DNA of 5,218 nt from Bacteroidales bacterium. Its GTDB lineage: Bacteria > Bacteroidota > Bacteroidia > Bacteroidales > F082. The notes below the pieces were generated by a model. The model worked only from the letters and a program-made list of their open reading frames with translations, was not told where the DNA came from and searched no databases. The stretch is taken from NCBI GenBank assembly GCA_020853175.1, contig JADYZK010000272.1, forward strand, positions 1-5,218. The letters are read 5' to 3'. The position numbers and the translations under genes are program-made. Shown piece after piece: positions 1-5,218 of the stretch (position 1 is the stretch's first letter; each line of letters opens with the position of its first letter).

Positions 1-1430
1 GGATCACCGATCATCTGCTTTCGCTCGATGAGGTGCAACAGGTGGTTTCCAGTCACGGACAAACGCCTACGCGCTATTGTCTGGTGCGGCCAATGGGCGA
101 ACCTTCAGATAATTACGGCGAATTGATTGTGGATTTTGAGGATTATGAAACCATGGTGCGTATGCGACCAGTACTCAGCGATTATTTACACAACAACTTC
201 CCTGATGCCCGCACCCGTATTCGGAAATACAATCTTTCCATTAAGGCCACCCACACCGTAGAAGTGGAGCTCAGCGGACCCGATCCGGCAGTGTTGCGTG
301 GCCTAAGTGCCCAAACGAAGGAAATTTTTAAGCAAAACCCTTATACTGATCCTTATACTATAGAAGATGACTGGGAACCCATAGGGCAATCGTTGGTTGC
401 ACGCTACATGCAGCAGGCCGCCGGTAGGGCCGGAACTTCGCGTTCAGATGTGAGCAATGCCCTCCTTGCCGCTACCGACGGATTGCCTATTGGCGAATAT
501 TTTGAAGGGCAATCCCGTGTGGGTATTGTGATGAAGTTGAGAAATGTTGACGGTTCAAGAATTCAAAATCTGGAAGATATTCCGGTGTGGAGCATGTTGC
601 CCAATCTTTCGGGAGTGGATGAAAAGGCGATACAGGAATTGCTTATCGGAGTGAAATCAATGGATGAATTGGTGAATGGTTTGGTGAGCCCCGTTCCCAT
701 GAGCGCGGTAACGCAAGGAATTGACCTTGAGTGGCAGGAGCAAGTGGTTAGGCGAGTGAACGGACAAAGAGCCGTTCAAGTTCAGTGCGAACCGCTGGAA
801 GGACACAGTCCGGCACAGGTGCGCAAAACCATGTTGAAAGAAATTGAAAACCTGCCATTGCCCGAAGGTTACACAGCCACTTGGATTGGTGAGCATGAGC
901 TTCAAGGTGATGCGTTGCGTAATATTTTCAGTTATTTGCCCATTTCCATTATGTTGATTATCCTTACGCTCATTTTACTTTTCAACGACTTCAAAAAACC
1001 CCTAATTGTATTGATCTGCATCCCGATGGCTTTTATTGGCATCGTGCCAGGAATGATTTTAACCGGACAGCCGTTTACATTCATGGCCATCATCGGATCT
1101 TTCGGTTTGATGGGGATGATTGTGAAAAATGCCATTGTTTTGTTGGATGAAGCCGAAACACTGATTGCAGGAGGTTCTGAGAAATATCCGGCCTTGATCA
1201 ACGCTACTGTTTCGCGCACGCGACCAGTGTTACTGGCCTCTTTCACCACCATCCTCGGAATGGTTCCCTTGCTCACCGATCCCATGTATGCCAGTATGGC
1301 GGTGGCCATCATCAGCGGTTTGCTTGTGGGCACACTCATCACTCTGCTATTTGTACCTATATTATATGCAGCTTTTTATGGGGTGAAACGAATTGAAAAA
1401 CCTGAAAATAGTACAGAAATTATATTATGA
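1..1430 (+). CDS. RND multidrug efflux permease, C-terminal part (5' end cut by window edge)
   Basis: Inner-membrane proton-driven pump of the RND (AcrB/HAE1) family; it moves substrates from periplasm or membrane into an outer-membrane channel. The reading frame is open from base 3, beginning ITDHLLSLDEVQQVVSSHG, so the GTG at 33 is not a real start. About 475 residues remain, under half of a typical ~1,000-1,070 aa protein. The first ~305 residues are the second periplasmic porter/docking region, with typical stretches such as GTSRSDVSNALLAATDGLPI and IPVWSMLPNL. Five membrane helices follow, equivalent to AcrB TM8-TM12, at about residues 307-328, 334-354, 360-382, 408-425 and 434-461 of the visible part. 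TM10 carries GMIVKNAIVLLDE; its Lys (codon 1125-1127) matches the proton-relay Lys940 of AcrB. The partner Asp pair on TM4 would lie outside the window. The stop overlaps the TolC gene start by 4 nt, indicating one operon. The overall pattern resembles Bacteroides-type pumps. Substrate cannot be read from sequence. Confidence 0.95.
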   Translation, partial: ITDHLLSLDEVQQVVSSHGQTPTRYCLVRPMGEPSDNYGELIVDFEDYETMVRMRPVLSDYLHNNFPDARTRIRKYNLSIKATHTVEVELSGPDPAVLRGLSAQTKEIFKQNPYTDPYTIEDDWEPIGQSLVARYMQQAAGRAGTSRSDVSNALLAATDGLPIGEYFEGQSRVGIVMKLRNVDGSRIQNLEDIPVWSMLPNLSGVDEKAIQELLIGVKSMDELVNGLVSPVPMSAVTQGIDLEWQEQVVRRVNGQRAVQVQCEPLEGHSPAQVRKTMLKEIENLPLPEGYTATWIGEHELQGDALRNIFSYLPISIMLIILTLILLFNDFKKPLIVLICIPMAFIGIVPGMILTGQPFTFMAIIGSFGLMGMIVKNAIVLLDEAETLIAGGSEKYPALINATVSRTRPVLLASFTTILGMVPLLTDPMYASMAVAIISGLLVGTLITLLFVPILYAAFYGVKRIEKPENSTEIIL

Positions 1431-2836
1431 AAAAAATCATAACGATCCTGCTTTTTTCTATGCTGATTTACACAATGCAGGGAACAGCTCAGGAGCAAAT
1501 GACCCTACAACAGGCAAGGGAGATGGCACTCAAAAAAAATGAGAATTTAAAAATAGCCGGCAAATACCTCGAAAAGGCCGAAGCACAGAAAGCAGCAGTG
1601 AAAACCATGCGTTTGCCTGCATTCTCGGCTATGGGCATGGGTATCTACCAAAACAAGGACATTGAAATGGAGCTGATTTTGCCTACCCAAGTCCCGAATC
1701 CGATGACCGGCCAGCTGGAACCGAACCTTATGATTGACCCTTCTACCGGATATCCGGTGATGGGCGCTGATGGAAATCCTGTGTTTAATATGTATGCCTG
1801 GTTGCCACTCAATATAAGTTTGAGTGGAGCTTACGTTGCCGCGCTCATGTTGGAACAGCCGATTTACACCGGAGGAAAAATCAGTGCCGGCAATAAAATG
1901 GCCAATATCGGTATTGAAATGGCGGATAAAAACATCGAATTGGAGCGGATGAAAACAATCACAGAAGTGGACAATGCCTATTGGACGCATATTGCTGTGC
2001 TGCAAAAAGTAAAACTGGCGCAGCAGGCCGTGGAAATGTTGACCGAGTTGGTTCAAAAAGCAAACAATGCCAACGAAGTAGGCATGTCGAACCGAAACGA
2101 TTTACTCAAAGCACAGGTTGAGCACAACAATGCGAAACTCAATCTGAAAAAAGCAAAAAACGGTTTCGAACTCAGCCGGATGAACTTATGCCGATTGACA
2201 GGTCTGCCTCTGAATGCCGAAATTACTGCCATGGATACCGCCGTTACAGTAGAACCATTGGCCGAACTTGCGTTGAAAATTGAAACCATCAGCGGACGGC
2301 CTGAATACCTACTGCTTCAAAAAAACGTGGCGATGCAGGAACAAAACATCCGAATGGCAAGAGCCGACTTTCTGCCCACGGCAGGCTTTCAGGCCGCTTA
2401 TACACATATTGGAGGTATAAAGTTGAGCGAGACCAACTTTTCAAACTCCAGTATGAATGTTTTGGCATCGGTAAAAATTCCGTTGTTTCACTGGGGTGAA
2501 GGCATTAAAAAAATCAAGGCTGCGAAAATTGACAAAGAAATAAGAGAACTCGAACTGGAAAAAAATACCGAGCTCTTGCAACTTGAAGCAGAACAAGCAC
2601 GGTTGAACGTGAAGCTGGCTTGGGAAAGTATTCAAATGAGTGAAACGGCAGTGGCACAAGCCGAAGAAAATTTACGCATCACTCAAGATAATTATGAAGT
2701 GGGTATGGAAACCATTACCGAGCTTTTAATAGCACAAACCAGCTGGCAAAAAGCTTACAGCGAATGGATTGATGCTAAAACTGATTACAAAATAAAAGAA
2801 ACTGAATGGTTGAAATCTATTGGAAATCTAAGATAA
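1427..2836 (+). CDS. TolC-family outer-membrane efflux channel
   Basis: Outer-membrane channel that completes a tripartite efflux system with the upstream RND pump. 469 aa, usual for the family. The start ATG sits in an ATGA overlap with the pump stop codon, which favours translational coupling; there is no Shine-Dalgarno sequence. Residues 1-21 form a signal peptide: Lys-Lys, then the hydrophobic ITILLFSMLIYTM, with likely cleavage after Gly-Thr-Ala. Two OEP-type repeats follow. The first starts at MTLQQAREMALKKNENL (25-41) and contains the beta segment ending EQPIYTGGKISAG (143-155). The second starts near residue 288 (SGRPEYLLLQKNVAMQEQNI) and contains VKIPLFHWGEG (from ~349). Both repeats contain long amphipathic helices rich in Ala, Glu, Lys and Gln that would build the periplasmic tunnel. 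Residues ~78-135 form an unusually long, Pro/Gly/Asn-rich segment between the first repeat's two beta strands, predicted to lie outside the cell. The last residues (KETEWLKSIGN) are typical of the closing helix. Confidence 0.95.
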   Translation: MKKIITILLFSMLIYTMQGTAQEQMTLQQAREMALKKNENLKIAGKYLEKAEAQKAAVKTMRLPAFSAMGMGIYQNKDIEMELILPTQVPNPMTGQLEPNLMIDPSTGYPVMGADGNPVFNMYAWLPLNISLSGAYVAALMLEQPIYTGGKISAGNKMANIGIEMADKNIELERMKTITEVDNAYWTHIAVLQKVKLAQQAVEMLTELVQKANNANEVGMSNRNDLLKAQVEHNNAKLNLKKAKNGFELSRMNLCRLTGLPLNAEITAMDTAVTVEPLAELALKIETISGRPEYLLLQKNVAMQEQNIRMARADFLPTAGFQAAYTHIGGIKLSETNFSNSSMNVLASVKIPLFHWGEGIKKIKAAKIDKEIRELELEKNTELLQLEAEQARLNVKLAWESIQMSETAVAQAEENLRITQDNYEVGMETITELLIAQTSWQKAYSEWIDAKTDYKIKETEWLKSIGNLR

Positions 2837-2892
2837 AACCGCGTTGCAAGTTTTCAGTAAGGCCTAAAATAGATCATCAGGTTTTGTTTGCT

Positions 2893-2900
2893 TAATTTTG
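2893..2900 (+). promoter_or_regulatory. candidate Bacteroidota -7 promoter element upstream of the histidine kinase
   Basis: TAATTTTG matches the Bacteroidota sigma(ABfr) -7 consensus TAnnTTTG exactly. It lies 22 nt before the kinase ATG, which would give a short leader of roughly 15 nt. No TTTG -33 element is found about 19-21 nt further upstream; the only nearby TTTG (2887-2890) is too close. The site would let the kinase-regulator pair be transcribed separately from the pump genes. An 8-nt pattern with three fixed T's can occur by chance in AT-rich gaps, so this is a weak call. Confidence 0.35.
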
Positions 2901-2922
2901 AGGACTCAATCGAAACGACAGA

Positions 2923-3960
2923 ATGAAAAACAAAGAACTTCACTTTTTAAGTCAGCTTTCGTCATACACCCTGAAAAGTATGCTGATCAGGGTAGGCTTG
3001 GTGAGCGGAGTGGGCTTGTTGTTTTTTTTTCTGTCCATCAAAATTGTTGGCGATATGCACCTTCACGTTTCGGTGCTTGAATACTTTCAAGTGGTGCTTA
3101 TTTTCAATATCATTTCCGAAAGCAATGTTTTTATTGATCATCTTGCAGAGCGTTTTCTGCCCATACCCGAAAAGATTAACCTTCGTGTGATTTTGCACAT
3201 ATTTGTGAGCCTGATGATTGCAATGGCTGCGGTGTTTTATTTTTCATTGATATTAAGAGAAACGACCTTCTTTTCGTATCCTATTGTGCAGTTGATGATG
3301 TTTTTAGGTCTGATTTTTATTTTTATTCTCATTTTGGTTTCAGTTACTTTGCGCATTGTTGAAAAGTGGATTTTTTCTGTCAGGCAGTTGGAGGAACTGA
3401 AAAGTTTAAAACTGAAAAGCGATTATAGCTCATTGCAAGCCCAATTGAATCCGCATTTTCTTTTCAACAACCTGAGTGTACTCAAGTCAATGATAACCTT
3501 CGACCCTAAATCTGCCATTCTTTTTACGCAGAACTTTACCGATGTCTATCGCTATGTGCTGCAAAGTAAAGACCGTACTACGGTAAAACTTTCAGATGAA
3601 CTGGAGTTTATTGATGCTTATGCCTCGCTTCACAAAGAAAGGATGGGCGATGCCTTTGAAGTGGTAAAAAAGGTAAGTGTTTTGGCTCTAAAAAAAGAAA
3701 TCCCACCTCTCGCTTTGCAGCTGCTGGTTGAAAATGCCGTAAAACACAACATCGCCACTAAAGATGCACCGTTGACCATTCTTATTGCATCCAATGATGA
3801 TACGCTCACGGTGAGCAATAATTTAAATTTGAAAGAATCTGCTTTTTCTGAGAAAACGGGTTTAACCAACTTAATTCAACGTTACGCCTTGTTGACCGAC
3901 AGGTTGGTAGAAGTAATTCATGGAAGTGAAACCTTTGAAGTGAAAATCCCTTTGTTATGA
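2923..3960 (+). CDS. LytS/YehU-type sensor histidine kinase (His_kinase family)
   Basis: Membrane sensor kinase that autophosphorylates on His and passes phosphate to the LytTR regulator encoded next. 345 aa. The N-terminal half has four hydrophobic helices (about residues 20-43, 52-71, 88-111 and 118-146) joined by short loops, with no sizeable periplasmic domain and no PAS, GAF or 5TM-LYT domain that I recognise. A short Leu/Lys/Glu-rich linker (147-170) leads to the H-box LQAQLNPHFLFNNLSVLK, with phospho-acceptor His178. The ATPase part has the N-box ALQLLVENAVKHN (Glu270, Asn271, His275, Asn276) and a reduced glycine-box region, KTGLTNLIQRYALL (311-324), as usual for this family. The ATG at 2923 keeps a 19-residue cytoplasmic tail before helix 1; an internal Met20 is less likely because it would start at the helix edge. 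The gene is 86 nt downstream of the TolC gene in the same direction and overlaps the regulator start by 4 nt (ATGA). A run of nine T lies in the helix 1 codons. The signal sensed is unknown. Confidence 0.94.
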   Translation: MKNKELHFLSQLSSYTLKSMLIRVGLVSGVGLLFFFLSIKIVGDMHLHVSVLEYFQVVLIFNIISESNVFIDHLAERFLPIPEKINLRVILHIFVSLMIAMAAVFYFSLILRETTFFSYPIVQLMMFLGLIFIFILILVSVTLRIVEKWIFSVRQLEELKSLKLKSDYSSLQAQLNPHFLFNNLSVLKSMITFDPKSAILFTQNFTDVYRYVLQSKDRTTVKLSDELEFIDAYASLHKERMGDAFEVVKKVSVLALKKEIPPLALQLLVENAVKHNIATKDAPLTILIASNDDTLTVSNNLNLKESAFSEKTGLTNLIQRYALLTDRLVEVIHGSETFEVKIPLL

Positions 3961-4736
3961 ATGCCCATGCAAAAATAGTTCTGGTTGAAGACGAGCCCTA
4001 CAATCTTCGCTTGCTGCAAGGAATGATTGAAAAATTGAGGCCGGAGTGGGAAGTGGTGAAAACGCTGGAAAGTGTTAAAGAAAGCGTTGAATGGCTGCGC
4101 GCTAACCCTCATCCTGACCTTTTTTTTATGGATATTCAACTGGCCGATGGGCTTTGCTTTTCCATTTTCGATCAGGTTGAAGTGCATGGAATGGTAATTT
4201 TTACTACTGCTTTCGATAATTATGCCATTCGTGCATTCAAGGTAAACAGTATTGATTATTTGCTAAAACCGTTTAAGGAAAAGGATTTGGAAGCTGCCTT
4301 AGAAAAGTTTGAAAATTTAAGAAATCACTCGATAGCAGCAGAAAGCAACCGAGATTATGCCGAAATTCTGGACGCCATCCGCAAGGGCGAGAAAAAGTTT
4401 CGGAAGCGTTTCCTGATTTCAAAAGCTGCTGCATTTTACATGCTTCCGGTGGAGGAAATCGCCTATCTATTGAGTGAAAATCGAATCACAACGGCAGTCA
4501 CTTTCAGCAATCAAAACCATGTGGTAGATTTTCCGCTGGAAACGCTGGAAGAGCAACTCAATCCTGAAAATTTTTTCCGTGCCAACCGCCAGCTCATTGT
4601 CAACATCAATGCCATCGAAAAAATCGAAAATTATTTTAGCGGAAAGCTAAAAATTCGCTTAAATCCTCCTTTCGATGGTGAGCCCATCATCAGCAGGCTT
4701 AAAGCCACCGATTTTAAAGAATGGGTGGGAAGATAG
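3957..4736 (+). CDS. LytTR-family DNA-binding response regulator
   Basis: Cytoplasmic transcription factor, 259 aa, a normal size for receiver plus LytTR proteins. The receiver domain (about residues 5-120) keeps all key residues: acidic pair Glu11/Asp12, phospho-acceptor Asp59 in FFMDIQLADG (codon 4131-4133), Thr83/Thr84, and Lys104 in YLLKPF. After a charged linker (~121-147) comes the LytTR DNA-binding domain (about 148-257): FLISKAAAFYMLPVEEIAYL, then FFRANRQLIVNINAIEKIE (206-224), and the closing ISRLKATDFKEWVG (245-258). Both halves look intact, so it should be functional. The ATG lies in an ATGA overlap with the kinase stop codon, making the kinase its cognate partner with high likelihood. 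Targets are not visible; the neighbouring efflux genes are the obvious candidates, but I found no LytTR-type direct repeats in the 86-nt gap before the kinase. The operon's own promoter region is left of the window. Confidence 0.95.
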   Translation: MNAHAKIVLVEDEPYNLRLLQGMIEKLRPEWEVVKTLESVKESVEWLRANPHPDLFFMDIQLADGLCFSIFDQVEVHGMVIFTTAFDNYAIRAFKVNSIDYLLKPFKEKDLEAALEKFENLRNHSIAAESNRDYAEILDAIRKGEKKFRKRFLISKAAAFYMLPVEEIAYLLSENRITTAVTFSNQNHVVDFPLETLEEQLNPENFFRANRQLIVNINAIEKIENYFSGKLKIRLNPPFDGEPIISRLKATDFKEWVGR

Positions 4737-4768
4737 TGATCGAAAGTCTTTGAGCTGCAACAAACAAC

Positions 4769-5218
4769 CTATTCCATGTGTAAATTCTCAAAAGCATTTA
4801 CAAATAAGGTATTGCCCAATTTGTCAAAACCCTCAAAAAGTGTGTTGCCCGAGTGTTTGAGTCCTTCGCCTCTGAAGCCGATGATGGTAAGACCGGCTTC
4901 GGAGGAGTTTTCATTGATGATGTTTTTGTAGGATGTTTCTTTGTCGTGGACAAGAATCTTGATGTTTTGTGCGGTAATCGGAAGTCTTCCTTTTTCAAGA
5001 AGATCGTTCATTTGTTGCTTCACTGTTTCATAATCATCCTGTTTGCACATCATAAATATTTTGATGTCCGCTTTTTTCCAATCGGGATGGCCCATGATGA
5101 TAAAGCTCAAAATGATCATCAAGTTGGCATTTTCTTCATCCAAAGATTTAATCCAAACATGAATTCCGTTCTTGTGTTGTATGGGACGTCGGCTCGAAGC
5201 CATGACGCAAAAATCAAA
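4769..5218 (-). CDS. probable SLC12-type cation-chloride cotransporter / amino acid permease, C-terminal cytoplasmic domain (5' end cut by window edge)
   Basis: The visible ~149 residues look like the soluble C-terminal domain of bacterial SLC12-family transporters, often annotated 'Na-K-Cl cotransporter' or 'amino acid permease'. That domain has a universal-stress-protein-like fold. The supporting order of motifs is: NGIHVWIKSLDEENANLMII (family pattern Asp/His-x-Trp, then an NxxLMLLLA-like stretch), HPDWKKADIKIFMM (family xxWxxAxIxI), KQQMNDLLEKGRL, then EAGLTIIGFRGEG (family ADLVFLGL) and GNTLFVNA near the end. The frame stays open upstream of the ATG at 5201-5203 to the window edge (FDFCV), and no ribosome binding signal precedes that Met, so it is most likely internal. 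The membrane part (about 12 helices) would lie right of the window. No membrane segment is visible here, so a stand-alone USP-like protein cannot be excluded. The gene is convergent with the response regulator, with 32 nt between stop codons. Confidence 0.65.
   Translation of the reverse strand, partial: FDFCVMASSRRPIQHKNGIHVWIKSLDEENANLMIILSFIIMGHPDWKKADIKIFMMCKQDDYETVKQQMNDLLEKGRLPITAQNIKILVHDKETSYKNIINENSSEAGLTIIGFRGEGLKHSGNTLFEGFDKLGNTLFVNAFENLHME

Noticed and set aside
33..35. GTG at 33 as start of the RND gene
   Set aside because: The frame is open to the window edge and the preceding residues (ITDHLLSLDE) match conserved RND sequence, so the gene begins upstream of the window.
1212..1275. 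Ala at the TM11 position where AcrB has Thr978 of the proton relay
   Set aside because: The sequence RPVLLASFTTILGM resembles many Bacteroidota RND pumps as I remember them, so Ala here looks like a normal subfamily feature rather than a defect.
932..1342. 136-codon minus-strand open frame inside the RND gene
   Set aside because: Fully antisense to conserved RND membrane helices; no recognisable protein pattern. A shadow of the real gene.
1547..2056. 169-codon minus-strand open frame inside the TolC gene
   Set aside because: Antisense to the well-supported TolC-family gene; the translation is rich in His and Phe without domain motifs, as expected of a reverse-frame shadow.
2835..2854. AAAAC / GTTTT inverted repeat after the TolC stop as a terminator
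   Set aside because: The 5-bp AT-rich stem with a 10-nt loop is too weak and no T run follows a stable GC stem.
2837..2922. LytTR regulator binding sites (paired GTT-containing direct repeats) in the gap before the kinase
   Set aside because: Several GTT triplets occur, but none fits the flanking consensus and no two are spaced about one helical turn plus site length apart.
2898..3080. 60-codon plus-strand open frame overlapping the kinase start
   Set aside because: Out of frame with the kinase, which has clear family motifs; no motif of its own.
4675..4860. 61-codon plus-strand open frame running from the regulator end into the convergent gene
   Set aside because: Out of frame with the LytTR domain and antisense to the transporter domain; several Cys but no spaced CxxC pair pattern that is convincing, and no start signal.

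Overview
The window reads as a chromosomal piece of a Bacteroidota genome, most likely of Bacteroidales type. The grounds are: an RND pump whose C-terminal half closely resembles Bacteroides-type multidrug pumps as I remember them; a LytS/YehU-type histidine kinase paired with a LytTR response regulator, a pairing common in that phylum; a match to the Bacteroidota -7 promoter element (TAnnTTTG) before the kinase; no Shine-Dalgarno sequences at the visible starts; and moderate GC. No database search was possible, so family calls rest on motifs and remembered family patterns.

Layout, left to right. (1) The C-terminal ~475 residues of an inner-membrane RND efflux permease, cut by the left window edge. 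(2) A complete TolC-family outer-membrane channel that overlaps the pump gene by 4 nt (ATGA). (3) An 86-nt gap with a candidate -7 promoter element. (4) A complete four-helix membrane sensor histidine kinase of the LytS/YehU type. (5) A complete LytTR response regulator overlapping the kinase gene by 4 nt (ATGA). (6) A 32-nt convergent gap. (7) On the minus strand, the C-terminal cytoplasmic domain of a probable bacterial SLC12-type (cation-chloride cotransporter / 'Na-K-Cl cotransporter' or 'amino acid permease') transporter, cut by the right window edge.

How the parts fit: pump and channel are two of the three parts of a tripartite efflux system. The periplasmic adaptor is not in the window and probably lies upstream of the RND gene. 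The kinase and regulator form a two-component pair directly downstream and co-directional, so they may sense envelope or membrane state and control the pump operon. That link is inferred from position only. The minus-strand transporter is convergent and probably unrelated.

I see no RNA gene, CRISPR array, insertion sequence, integrase or clear terminator. There is no gene-free stretch longer than 86 nt. I found no strong evidence of an undescribed system. The points most worth a second look are the pump-plus-sensor arrangement, the enlarged extracellular loop of the TolC protein, and the sensor kinase's membrane domain of unknown ligand.
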